This document shows, piece after piece, positions 1-7,009 of a DNA stretch of 9,835 nucleotides (positions within the stretch are counted from its first letter, which is position 1; each line of letters opens with the position of its first letter). The notes beneath the pieces were generated by a model that saw nothing but the letters and a program-made list of their open reading frames with translations, was not told the origin of the DNA and did no database searches. The translations under genes were made by a program, and so were the position numbers. Source of the stretch: CAYSGL01 sp964520985 (GTDB lineage Bacteria > Pseudomonadota > Alphaproteobacteria > Micavibrionales > Micavibrionaceae); assembly GCA_964520985.1 (NCBI GenBank), contig CAZFPB010000030.1, forward strand, positions 1-9,835, written 5' to 3'.

Positions 1-36
1 ACCACGTTCAAACTCTCTGCCCCCAAGGAGGCGTGA
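1..36 (+). CDS. C-terminal end of an upstream phage head/tail gene (partial)
   Basis: Frame 1 is open from the left edge and reads TTFKLSAPKEA before a TGA at 34-36. That TGA overlaps the ATG of the next gene in a TGATG junction, the same coupled arrangement used by several genes further right, which is the main reason to read it as a real gene end. From its place just before the small protein and the tail tube gene, it could be a tail terminator or head-tail joining protein. Eleven residues are too few to identify a family, so this rests on position only. Confidence 0.5.
   Translation, partial: TTFKLSAPKEA
25..30 (+). promoter_or_regulatory. SD site that fixes the start of the small protein at 36
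   Basis: AAGGAG lies 5 bases before the ATG at 36 but only 2 bases before the in-frame GTG at 33. The spacing favours ATG 36, which also gives a TGATG overlap with the upstream stop. Confidence 0.65.
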
Positions 37-314
37 TGTCTGACATCGAGTACGTGCGAATCAAGGATCCCGACACTGGCGACGAGTTCACCTACGACAC
101 AGCGAAGGTCGAAGCTCTCGGGCTCGACGCCTACGTCATCGACAAGGACCCGTTCGGTCCTGACGGGCGCCCAGCCCCGTCGAAGCAGAACCTGCCGAAG
201 GGCACCCCGCTGCCGGGCTCCGTTCAGGAGCGGCGGCGAAACCAGGCGACCGGAACAGGTAGTTCCGGCGACGAGAACGGCCAAACGTCGGCCGACCCAC
301 GAAGGAGTAACTGA
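36..314 (+). CDS. small hypothetical protein upstream of the major tail gene
   Basis: The product has 92 residues and I do not recognise its family. The N-terminal half (about residues 4-50) looks folded and acidic, starting SDIEYVRIKDPDTGDEFTYD, then a stretch rich in Pro, Gly and Lys, and the last 30 residues are low-complexity, polar and probably disordered. There is no signal peptide or membrane segment. The start at 36 is chosen from the AAGGAG spacing; a GTG at 33 is possible. The SD of the next gene (GAAGGAG, 301-307) lies inside its last codons, and the genes are separated by only two bases. Genes of this size between the head-tail joining genes and the tube gene are common in actinobacterial siphophages. 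A minor connector role is plausible but not shown. Confidence 0.75.
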   Translation: MSDIEYVRIKDPDTGDEFTYDTAKVEALGLDAYVIDKDPFGPDGRPAPSKQNLPKGTPLPGSVQERRRNQATGTGSSGDENGQTSADPRRSN

Positions 315-316
315 CC

Positions 317-847
317 ATGGCCACACCGATCACGCCGGGTATCAAGTCCGCGCTCAAGATGACCTCGTTCTGGCTCGTTCCGACCTTGACGCCGCTCGTG
401 CCGACCAAGGTCCAGATCGAGTCCGTCAGCGGGCTCTACATCACGTGCTTCCTCACCGAGGAGAATGTGGGCTGGACCGTCCAGTTCAACAAGGGCCAGG
501 CTCCGCGGCTGCTCTGCGCCAGCACCCAACCGGAAGTGCTGCTTCCCTCGACCACCCAGGGTGCGGACATCGTCGGGATCTTTGACCCGCAGGCTGCAGT
601 CGGCGCGAACGACAAGAAGGCGTTCGAGTTCCTCCGCAACGGCTTCACCGGCTACATGGTGCGCCGGCAGAACAAGGCCAACTCGGCGGCCGACACCGCG
701 ACGGTCGGCGAGTTCGTCGACAACGCGCCGGTCACGATCAGTCCGGCGATTACCGACCAGTCGGCCCAGACCGCTGAGGGCGTCTACATCTTCAAGTCCG
801 GCGTCGCCGTGACCGGCGACCCGGTCTACAACGTCGCCGTCGCGTAA
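317..847 (+). CDS. major tail protein (tail tube subunit)
   Basis: The product has 176 residues, the usual size of a small siphophage tube protein, and lies directly before the tail chaperones and tape measure, the standard position for the tube gene. The sequence alternates beta-prone segments with few charged runs. Near residue 40 it reads SGLYITCFLTEE; in the middle are IVGIFDPQAA and NDKKAFEFLRNGFTGYMVRR; it ends on a beta strand, PVYNVAVA. These resemble, from memory, tube proteins of Streptomyces-type phages. It would polymerise as stacked rings around the tape measure and is needed in the highest copy number of all tail proteins. The SD GAAGGAG (301-307) is 9 bases before the ATG. A hairpin follows the stop codon, which may help raise its yield over downstream genes. 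The assignment rests on context and resemblance, not on a database match. Confidence 0.85.
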   Translation: MATPITPGIKSALKMTSFWLVPTLTPLVPTKVQIESVSGLYITCFLTEENVGWTVQFNKGQAPRLLCASTQPEVLLPSTTQGADIVGIFDPQAAVGANDKKAFEFLRNGFTGYMVRRQNKANSAADTATVGEFVDNAPVTISPAITDQSAQTAEGVYIFKSGVAVTGDPVYNVAVA

Positions 848-854
848 CCCGTTC

Positions 855-889
855 GACCCGCCATCAGTCGCCGGGACTGGTGGCGGGTC
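855..889 (+). terminator. strong hairpin after the tube gene: partial terminator or mRNA-stabilising stem
   Basis: The arms GACCCGCCATCAGTC (855-869) and GACTGGTGGCGGGTC (875-889) pair over 15 positions, 14 Watson-Crick plus one G-U (864 with 880), around a 5-base loop, GCCGG. It starts 7 bases after the tube stop codon and is the only sizeable gap between plus-strand genes before 1827. Only a short pyrimidine-rich stretch (TCTCTCCC) follows instead of a long T run, so full intrinsic termination is uncertain. A partial terminator, or a 3' stem that protects the abundant tube mRNA, both fit. Confidence 0.7.
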
Positions 890-916
890 TCTCCCGGCAC
901 CCGGCAGGAGTACGTC

Positions 917-1429
917 ATGACCAATGCACACCGCAACCCCACTCTGGGGACGCATTTCATCTACGACGGCGACGACCTGGCACTCCTCGACGAGCTCGAG
1001 GAGAAGGTCAAGCAGGCCAAGGACGCGCCCACGAAGACCCGAACCTTGGGCGAGCCGGACGCGTACACGGCTGCGGTCGAGCAGTACAACACGGCGCTTG
1101 CGGATGCGAAGACACGCGCCAAGAAGGTCGTGCTCCGCGAGATCGGACGCAAGAAGCGCCGAGAGCTGATCGAGGCGTGCCCGGTTCGTGAGGGCAACGA
1201 GGCCGACGAGATCCTGGGCGCGAACACGGACATGCTCAGTGACGCCTTGTTGGACGCCTGCATCGCCTCGCCGATCTTCAGTACGGACGTCGAGCGAGAC
1301 GAGTTCATCGAGAGCCTAGGTTCACGGTGGTTCGACAAGCTGTCCCGTGAGGCGTACAGCCTGAACTTCGGCGGCGCGCCGGCCCCAAAAGAGCTGCTGC
1401 CTCTCACCCCCACTTCCAACGCGATCTAG
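917..1429 (+). CDS. tail assembly chaperone, short form (G-like)
   Basis: The product has 170 residues, mostly helical and highly charged, as expected for the first of the paired tail chaperones that coat the tape measure while the tube assembles and are absent from the finished virion (known from lambda gpG). Near the N-terminus is a charged helix with LLDELEEKVKQ; the middle reads AKKVVLREIGRKKRRELIE; the last third, LSDALLDACIASPIF through SRWFDKLSREAYSLN, is the typical lead-in to the frameshift region. AGGAG (906-910) is 6 bases before the ATG. The gene lies between tube and tape measure genes, the conserved position. Its final 12 residues after the slip site (ELLPLTPTSNAI) look unstructured, as usual for the non-shifted product. 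Confidence 0.85.
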   Translation: MTNAHRNPTLGTHFIYDGDDLALLDELEEKVKQAKDAPTKTRTLGEPDAYTAAVEQYNTALADAKTRAKKVVLREIGRKKRRELIEACPVREGNEADEILGANTDMLSDALLDACIASPIFSTDVERDEFIESLGSRWFDKLSREAYSLNFGGAPAPKELLPLTPTSNAI

Positions 1430-1827
1430 AGATTGCCGAACGGATCGGCATCTCGCGGGACCAGTTCTACTCGCTGCCTGAGTACGAGCAGGACGACTGG
1501 ATCGCGAAGTGGGAGTCAGACCGTTCGATCTGCCGGTTCCATGGTGGCCCGAGGTCGGAGTGTGGTGACGATGAGCGAGCCTGGTATCCACAGCGACGGA
1601 TCTGCTGGCCTACCGCACAGCTCGAGGCAGCGAAGCGCCTGTATGCGCTGCTGCACGAGAAGGCTCCGTATCACGACGGCACCGAGACGATCTGGCAGGA
1701 GAAGCCGAGTCGTCTGACGCCGTTCCACTTCACGGACGGCGTGTCGATGTACCTCGCTGAGTCTGAGGAGAACCCCGAGGACGACTTCCTTGGCGAGAAG
1801 TCGCTTGGGTTCCTGCGTCCGGACTAG
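917..1827 (+). CDS. tail assembly chaperone, frameshifted long form (G-T-like)
   Basis: A -1 shift at 1384-1390 joins 917-1390 to 1390-1827 (A1390 read twice), giving 303 residues. The -1 frame is open from 1351 to the TAG at 1825 and has no start codon with an SD, yet it encodes a clear protein: after the shift it reads RAAASHPHFQRDLEIAERIG, then SRDQFYSLPEYEQDDW, a typical chaperone T opening. Residues 206-230 hold a C-x2-H-x6-C-x13-C cluster that could bind zinc. The tail ends in an acidic DDFLGEKSLGFLRPD. In lambda the T part recruits tube subunits to the tape measure bound by G. The stop lies in a CTAG (1824-1827) that also holds the stop of the convergent gene on the other strand. Confidence in the fusion is high from position, motif and frame; shift efficiency is unknown. 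Confidence 0.85.
1384..1390 (+). other. programmed -1 frameshift site CCCAAAA
   Basis: In the zero frame the codons are CCA AAA (Pro157, Lys158), preceded by C, giving C CCA AAA, a standard X-XXY-YYZ heptamer. Both tRNAs can re-pair after slipping back one base (CCC AAA). It lies inside the only window (1351-1426) where the two chaperone frames are both open. No long stem or pseudoknot was found just downstream; the 4-bp AGAG/CTCT pairing at 1390-1404 is too small and too close to count. Confidence 0.85.
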
Positions 1828-2018
1828 TCCCGGCGGATCAGTTCGTAGCCGACCGTCACGACACAGAGCGCGACGAGTGCGGCGCTGAGTCCCATGATCG
1901 GCGCTCCAATGTCGTGGCCGCTGGCCTTGACGAGAACACCAATGATCACTCCACCCAGTCCGAGGCACGCCCATCCAAGGGCTTCCTTGATGACCTCACG
2001 GCCCGTCCGTTCTGCCAT
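1824..2018 (-). CDS. small two-helix membrane protein on the reverse strand
   Basis: The product has 64 residues: a charged N-terminus (MAERTGREVIKE), a first hydrophobic helix at about 13-30, a short polar turn (KASGHDIG, 31-38), a second helix at about 39-58, and ELIRRD at the end. This fits a membrane hairpin with both ends in the cytoplasm. By hand count 46 of 64 codons end in G or C, matching a real gene here, and no plus-strand gene occupies 1828-2051. Its TAG shares the CTAG at 1824-1827 with the chaperone stop. GGGAG (minus strand, 2036-2032) is 13 bases before ATG 2018 but only 4 before an in-frame TTG at 2027, so a 67-residue form is possible. Any promoter must lie inside the tape measure gene. 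The family is not recognised; a lysogeny-expressed moron or superinfection-exclusion protein is only a guess, and a small holin is another option. Confidence 0.7.
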   Translation of the reverse strand: MAERTGREVIKEALGWACLGLGGVIIGVLVKASGHDIGAPIMGLSAALVALCVVTVGYELIRRD

Positions 2019-2031
2019 GTCGAACAACTTA

Positions 2032-2042
2032 CTCCCAGGGGG
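2032..2042. promoter_or_regulatory. back-to-back ribosome binding sites of two diverging genes
   Basis: On the plus strand AGGGGG (2037-2042) lies 9 bases before the tape measure GTG at 2052. On the minus strand GGGAG (2036-2032) precedes the small membrane gene. The two sites abut, so a transcript of the minus gene would cover the tape measure SD and start in antisense. Whether such a transcript exists cannot be seen here. Confidence 0.5.
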
Positions 2043-2051
2043 CGGTGAATC

Positions 2052-5000
2052 GTGACGGATCGCGTCGTCTCCTACGCCTTCAGGGCCAACTTCGCCCAGT
2101 TCGCTGCTGGTCTCACGACCATGGGCCGCGGCGTCAACGACCTCGGCGTGAAGTTGACCGCACTGGACCGCAATGGCGCGAAGATGCGCCAGGGGCTTGA
2201 CACCCTGGGTCGTGGCGCCGGGAAGGTCGGCCTGGTCGCTGCCGCTGGCCTCGGTGCTGCGGTCCTGGCGTCGGCGAACTTCGAGCAGGCCATGTCGCGG
2301 ATCGACGCGGCAACGCACGAGACGGCCCAGAACATGGGGTTGCTGCGCGCGGCTGCGATCAAGGCCGGCGCCGACACCGTCTTCTCGGCGGGTGAAGCGG
2401 CGGATGCGATCACTGCGTTGGCGAAGGCTGGGGTCTCGACCAAGGACATCCTCGGCGGTGCGCTGAGCGCTTCGCTGTCGCTGGCGTCTGCTGGCGAACT
2501 TGATGTCGCGCAGGCGGCGGATATCGCTGCGACTGCGTTGAACCAGTTCGGGCTGGGTGGCGACCAGGCGTCCCATGTCGCGGACCTTCTTGCTGCTGGT
2601 GCCGGTAAGGCGCAGGGCGAAGTGACCGACATGGCTGCTGCGTTGAAGTATGTCGGCCCGGTCGCGCACCAAATGGGCATCTCCATCGAGGAGACCTCCG
2701 GCACGATCGCCGAGCTCGCGGCGCAAGGCATTCTTGGAGAGCAGGCTGGCACATCCCTGCGGGGCATGCTGACCGCGCTCACTTCCCCGTCGCAGATGGC
2801 TGCGGCGGAGATGAAGAAGTACAACATCACCCTGTACGACGCTCAGGGTCAGTTCGTTGGTCTTTCTGGTGTGGCCGGACAGTTGCAAACGGCGTTCGGT
2901 TCCCTCGGTGCCGAAGAACGCGACCAGGCACTCGGTCGGATCTTCGGTAACGAGCAGATCACCACGGCCCGCATCCTGTACGCCGGGGGCGCTGAGGCCG
3001 TTAAGAAGTGGACCGCAGCGGTTGACGCTGACGGCTACGCCGCGGACACGGCCGCACGGAAGCTCGACAACCTCAAGGGTGACCTGGAGCAGTTGAAGGG
3101 CTCGCTCGAGACCGCCCTGATCGGTGCTGGTGATGGTTCTCAGGGGCCTCTTCGCAAGCTTGCCCAGGGCACCACTGATGTGGTGAACGGTCTGAATGCG
3201 ATTCCTGGTCCGGCTAAGAATGTTGCGACTGGGCTGCTGGCGATCACGGCCATCACGGGTGGCGGTCTGTGGTTCGGAAGCAAGGTAGTTGGTGGCATTG
3301 CTGCGGCAAAGGGAGCACTCGCCGCGCTCGGACTCCAGGCAGGCACTACCAGGGCCGCTCTGTCTAGTCTGGGTGTAGTCGGAGCGAGCACCGCTATTGG
3401 ACTCGGGACTCTATTGGACAGCCTTTCGCTGCTTGATTCACGGTCTCGCTCTAGAGCTGCCAGTGACGCAACGGTTAAGTCATTCCAGGATTTGAATGAT
3501 GCCCTCTCGGCCTCGAATGTCGGCAAGTACGCGAGCGACTTGGGCATCGACATTGGTCGCCTGTCTCAGGAGCTGCTCGATAGCGGCACCTCTGGCGAGT
3601 ATGTCCAGAAGGTTCTCGATGATCTTGCTGAGCATTCGCATGGCGTGGGCGCCGCGGTTAACTCGCTTGCTGGCAACGTCCTGCCCTTCTTCACCGCGGG
3701 CGCGGATAAGGCATACGACGCCAATAAAGACCTGAACAACATCATCGACGCGAGTGGCGATGTGCTGGGCTCGACTGCGACGCAGACGGTCAAACTCGCT
3801 GACGGAACCGAGATGCTGGGCACAAAGGCGGAGATAGCCGCAGCGAAGATCCAGATGAGCGCAAAGGATCTGGAGAAGCTTCACGAGGAAGCTATAAAGA
3901 CCGGGGAGAGTTTTTTCGGCCTTGGTGATTCGCTCGACGATAGTAAGGTCAGCCTCGCCCAGTGGACCCAGGACCTTCGCGACCAGGCGAAGGCGCTGGA
4001 GGACTTCACGGCGAACGCCCGCACCGCTGGCAAGCGGGGTCTGCGCGAAGGTCTGATCGCCGAACTAGAAGCGGCTGGGCCTGCGGGCGCTCTGCGAATG
4101 AAGCAGCTCGCAGACGGGACGGACGCAGAGATCCGGCGTGCGAACCGGGCGTGGGCTCGCGGGCAGCGGGCTATCGCCGATTACGTCGCTTTCAAGGTTC
4201 CGGCCAAGAACGTTGACGTGAACACGGCCGCTGCTGTCCAGAAGCTCAATAACCTGCTCGGCCTTCTGAGCCGGGTCGGCGGGTTCGATCTCGGTAGTCT
4301 CCTGAAGGGCAAGCCGAGCCTTTCGACGCCGAAGAACGCAGACGGTACGCCCGACCACGATGGAAACCCGCTGACTCTGAAGGGCAAGGCTGCTGGTGGC
4401 CGGATCGACGGGCCGGGCACGAAGACCTCCGATAGTGTCCTGATCCGAGCCAGTGCTGGCGAGTTCATGCAACGGGCGGCAGCGGTCGACTACTACGGCC
4501 TGGCGTTCATGGATGACGTGAACAACCTTCGGGTGCCGAAGTACGCCAACGGCGGAGCGATTGGCGGCGGGTCCGGTCTCGGCAACTACATCCGCAACGA
4601 CCTGGATCTCAAGTACCCGGCCACGCTGCGGCAGTGGACGCTGGCGCTGGAGAAGTCGCGTCAGACTGTCAAAAGTGAGACCGACCAGCGACAGAACCTA
4701 ATCGACCTGCGCGACTCGACTAGCAGTGCGGTGCGCGGCAACCTGCGATCGGATCTGTTCGGGAAGTCCGATGCGTCGGTATGGATGTCGGCAGCAGACC
4801 GTGCGAACGCAGGCACTGGTGACCTGTTCTCGACGCTGACCGGCGATATCTCCAACATCAACGCCGAGAAGGCTGCCATTGCTGCACTGATGAAGAAGCA
4901 CCTCGATGGCGGCGCACTGGCAGAACTGCTGACTAGTGGAAGCTTGGCCGACATCCAGGGCCTCGCCAACGCTTCTCAGGCGACTGTGGATCGTTACGAG

Positions 5001-5237
5001 TCGCTGTACAACCAGCGCGAGCGGGGCCTGGTTTCGGTCGGTAACGCAGCGGGCTCGGCGGTCGCGTCACCCTCCCAGTTGGCTGCGTTGAACCGCCAGC
5101 TCGCCGAGTCTAAAAAGTTCACTGCGGCGATCAACAGGGTTGAGCGACTACTCACCAAGAATCCGCACGCCACCGGCCGTGAGGTCGCGAGGGCTATCAA
5201 TGGTGCCGGCCCGAAGCGGCCGAGAAGGGGGAACTAG
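2052..5237 (+). CDS. tail tape measure protein
   Basis: The product has 1061 residues and is the longest gene, placed straight after the chaperones. The N-terminal part (about 60-370) is a phage tape measure domain of the TP901 type: GLVAAAGLGAAVLASANFEQ, then AMSRIDAATHETAQNMGLLR, IKAGADTVFSAGEAADAI and TALAKAGVS follow its usual order. A hydrophobic segment lies at about 391-412. The middle is helical and Ala/Asp-rich. Near residues 780-835 is a Gly-rich motif common near the C-terminus of actinophage tape measures (AGGRIDGPGTKTSDSVLIRA, then GEFM and YANGGAIGGG). By the usual 1.5 angstrom per residue the tail should be near 160 nm. GTG 2052 is the first possible start, as an in-frame TGA lies at 2046-2048. 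A block starting around 3345 has clearly different codon use. The stop overlaps the next start (TAGTG). Confidence 0.95.
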   Translation: MTDRVVSYAFRANFAQFAAGLTTMGRGVNDLGVKLTALDRNGAKMRQGLDTLGRGAGKVGLVAAAGLGAAVLASANFEQAMSRIDAATHETAQNMGLLRAAAIKAGADTVFSAGEAADAITALAKAGVSTKDILGGALSASLSLASAGELDVAQAADIAATALNQFGLGGDQASHVADLLAAGAGKAQGEVTDMAAALKYVGPVAHQMGISIEETSGTIAELAAQGILGEQAGTSLRGMLTALTSPSQMAAAEMKKYNITLYDAQGQFVGLSGVAGQLQTAFGSLGAEERDQALGRIFGNEQITTARILYAGGAEAVKKWTAAVDADGYAADTAARKLDNLKGDLEQLKGSLETALIGAGDGSQGPLRKLAQGTTDVVNGLNAIPGPAKNVATGLLAITAITGGGLWFGSKVVGGIAAAKGALAALGLQAGTTRAALSSLGVVGASTAIGLGTLLDSLSLLDSRSRSRAASDATVKSFQDLNDALSASNVGKYASDLGIDIGRLSQELLDSGTSGEYVQKVLDDLAEHSHGVGAAVNSLAGNVLPFFTAGADKAYDANKDLNNIIDASGDVLGSTATQTVKLADGTEMLGTKAEIAAAKIQMSAKDLEKLHEEAIKTGESFFGLGDSLDDSKVSLAQWTQDLRDQAKALEDFTANARTAGKRGLREGLIAELEAAGPAGALRMKQLADGTDAEIRRANRAWARGQRAIADYVAFKVPAKNVDVNTAAAVQKLNNLLGLLSRVGGFDLGSLLKGKPSLSTPKNADGTPDHDGNPLTLKGKAAGGRIDGPGTKTSDSVLIRASAGEFMQRAAAVDYYGLAFMDDVNNLRVPKYANGGAIGGGSGLGNYIRNDLDLKYPATLRQWTLALEKSRQTVKSETDQRQNLIDLRDSTSSAVRGNLRSDLFGKSDASVWMSAADRANAGTGDLFSTLTGDISNINAEKAAIAALMKKHLDGGALAELLTSGSLADIQGLANASQATVDRYESLYNQRERGLVSVGNAAGSAVASPSQLAALNRQLAESKKFTAAINRVERLLTKNPHATGREVARAINGAGPKRPRRGN

Positions 5238-7009
5238 TGCACGCTCTGACGTTCGGCGCCATCAATCTCATCGGCACAGCCGCCGAGTTGACTGCAAACG
5301 GGTACAAGTTCGAGGCGCTGGCCGACGAGACCGACTACGGCAACCCTGTCCCGATCGAGCAGAAGATCATCTCCTGGCTGCAGGACGGTGCTCTGCTCGC
5401 GCTGAACGGGTACGACAACCGTGACGACATGCTCATCCGAATCCGGATCACCGGCGCGGATGCGAACAAGCTAGCCATCGCAGAGCAAGCACTGGTGCTG
5501 GAGACTGGTGGACCTAACACGCTGATCTGGACTCCTCCAGATGCTGCTGGGCAGCCGTGCGTTTTTGACGTAGTGATGTCGAACCTTGAGCACTCAATGG
5601 ACGACCTTGCCGAACTGCGGTTGGAGCGGATCTACACGCTGCGGATCCAGGCTCTCCCGTTCGCTCGGGCGCAGGATCTGACGACGGTTACAGTCCCGGC
5701 CCCAACTGGCACGCAGACGATTACCTCAATCGACACGTGTAGCAGCTTCACGAACTGGGCTGCAACATGTGGGTTCTACCCCGGCCCCCCCAGTGGCACC
5801 TTGACCTCAGGAACCTCTGGCGGAAAGGTGTTCGCACAGCTCGCCGGCTACGCCTCGAGTAGTGGCACCTTCACTCCGAAGGTGACCAGGTCGAGCCTGA
5901 GTGCGTCCATCTCGACCACGCCCTATATCCGCGTGGTTGTGACGACTACGCAGACTCAGGCGAATCTGGCCGCACTGACGTTCATGGTCAACGGGACCGC
6001 CATCCCGGTCGCGGTCCAAGAAGGCTCGACGTACTGGCTTGACACGACTGGCTACGGGCTCGGTACAACGATGACGTCGTTCTCTGCCATGGCGACCTTC
6101 ATCTCCACCAACGCGGGCAGCACCGGACGCATCGACGTCGATGACTTGTCCCGCTCAAACTTCCTAGGCACGCAGGCCACAAACCGGCAGCTAGCCCGCA
6201 CACTTCCTATCGCTGGCTCGGCGCGCACACAGGGAAATCTTGCGCTCGCGGATGCTGCGAACTCACTCGGCGATGTCCTTGTCTACACGTGCCCGACCGT
6301 TGCCGGACTCGTGCAGCCGAACCTTCGCCAGTTCCTAACTTCGGGCAATGCCCCGACCGGTGACTCGACAACGGTCTCGGGGTTCACGAGTGATGCCTCG
6401 GTCTTGCACACCTTCGATGTTCCCGAGACGGGCTTGCTCCCCGGTGGCTATCAACTGCTCGCGCGGGTCAAGCACGCATCATCTGGCGCACGCACCCTGA
6501 CGTGGGCCGCGAAGTCTCGGATGGGTTCGACGAACCTCGGTGACTCGCAGAGCGGGACCGCCTCGGTCACGCTTACGGCTGGCGTGTACTCGATCGTCAC
6601 GGTCGCCTCCATGGTCCTGCCTCCGAAGAAGATCGGAACCTCGGGCCTCGTTCGGATCGAGCTGACCGCAGGGGCTGGCGTCACGATCGATGAAGCATGG
6701 CTGTTCAACGTCGAGGCCGGGCGCCTGACCCAGGTCGCGTGTGGTTCTGCCGCCGCTGCAGCTGGCGGGTCGGCAAACCGGCTGTGGCTGGACGCCCCGA
6801 GCCTTGCATCCCCTGTCCGGAGCGTCTACCTCGGATTCAGTTCCGATCGATCGGACCAGTACCACGCCGGCCTCGCCGAACTCGTCTCCGCACAGACGCA
6901 TGAGTTCGAGCCGACCTCGATGAACATCTTCACGGTCACGACCAACTCAACCGCCGCCGCTGTGACCCTGTCGCACTACCGGCGCTCACACACCCACGTG
7001 GTGGCCTAA
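5237..7009 (+). CDS. minor tail protein, Dit-like with inserted beta-rich domains
   Basis: The product has 590 residues. About 1-155 looks like the first half of a distal tail (Dit) protein: LTFGAINL at the start, then paired strands and LERIYTLRIQALPFARAQ. Two Ser/Thr/Gly-rich blocks follow (about 165-310 and 340-500), each ending in a strand like that of carbohydrate-binding beta-sandwiches (GRIDVDDLSRSN and GVTIDEAWLFNVEAGR). The last 80 residues (NRLWLDAPSLASPVRSVYLG to the end) look like the closing strands of the core. Dit proteins form the ring joining tube to tail tip; those with inserted modules often help bind host sugars. AAGGGGG (5225-5231) is 5 bases before GTG 5237, which overlaps the tape measure stop. 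A run of seven C at 5785-5791 falls just after the Dit-like part. Role is clear by position; the sugar-binding idea is inference. Confidence 0.8.
   Translation: MHALTFGAINLIGTAAELTANGYKFEALADETDYGNPVPIEQKIISWLQDGALLALNGYDNRDDMLIRIRITGADANKLAIAEQALVLETGGPNTLIWTPPDAAGQPCVFDVVMSNLEHSMDDLAELRLERIYTLRIQALPFARAQDLTTVTVPAPTGTQTITSIDTCSSFTNWAATCGFYPGPPSGTLTSGTSGGKVFAQLAGYASSSGTFTPKVTRSSLSASISTTPYIRVVVTTTQTQANLAALTFMVNGTAIPVAVQEGSTYWLDTTGYGLGTTMTSFSAMATFISTNAGSTGRIDVDDLSRSNFLGTQATNRQLARTLPIAGSARTQGNLALADAANSLGDVLVYTCPTVAGLVQPNLRQFLTSGNAPTGDSTTVSGFTSDASVLHTFDVPETGLLPGGYQLLARVKHASSGARTLTWAAKSRMGSTNLGDSQSGTASVTLTAGVYSIVTVASMVLPPKKIGTSGLVRIELTAGAGVTIDEAWLFNVEAGRLTQVACGSAAAAAGGSANRLWLDAPSLASPVRSVYLGFSSDRSDQYHAGLAELVSAQTHEFEPTSMNIFTVTTNSTAAAVTLSHYRRSHTHVVA

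Noticed and set aside
224..955. Long open frame on the minus strand (243 codons) opposite the small protein and the tube gene
   Set aside because: It covers two well-supported plus-strand genes and the intergenic hairpin, its product is Arg/Gly/Asp-rich low-complexity sequence, and it is a common by-product of high GC3 on the other strand.
1390..1404. AGAG/CTCT pairing after the slip site as a frameshift stimulator
   Set aside because: Four base pairs starting inside the slip site cannot act as the usual stimulator placed several bases downstream.
1433..1717. Plus-strand frame starting at an ATG just after the first chaperone stop, as a separate second chaperone gene
   Set aside because: It lies in the wrong frame, has no SD, and gives Ser/Arg-rich sequence. 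The true second chaperone is in the -1 frame reached by the slip site.
2019..2888. Upstream extension of the reverse-strand membrane gene to a 354-codon frame
   Set aside because: Beyond 2018-2027 the frame is purely antisense to the tape measure gene and Arg/Gln-rich without any domain-like pattern; only the last 64 codons show membrane-protein character and lie outside the tape measure gene.
3911..3917. TTTTTTC in the phase T-TTT-TTC inside the tape measure gene, a possible -1 slip site
   Set aside because: A -1 shift would hit TGA at 3926 after three codons, and the gene continues normally in the zero frame. It lies in the AT-richer block, where such a run is easily due to chance.
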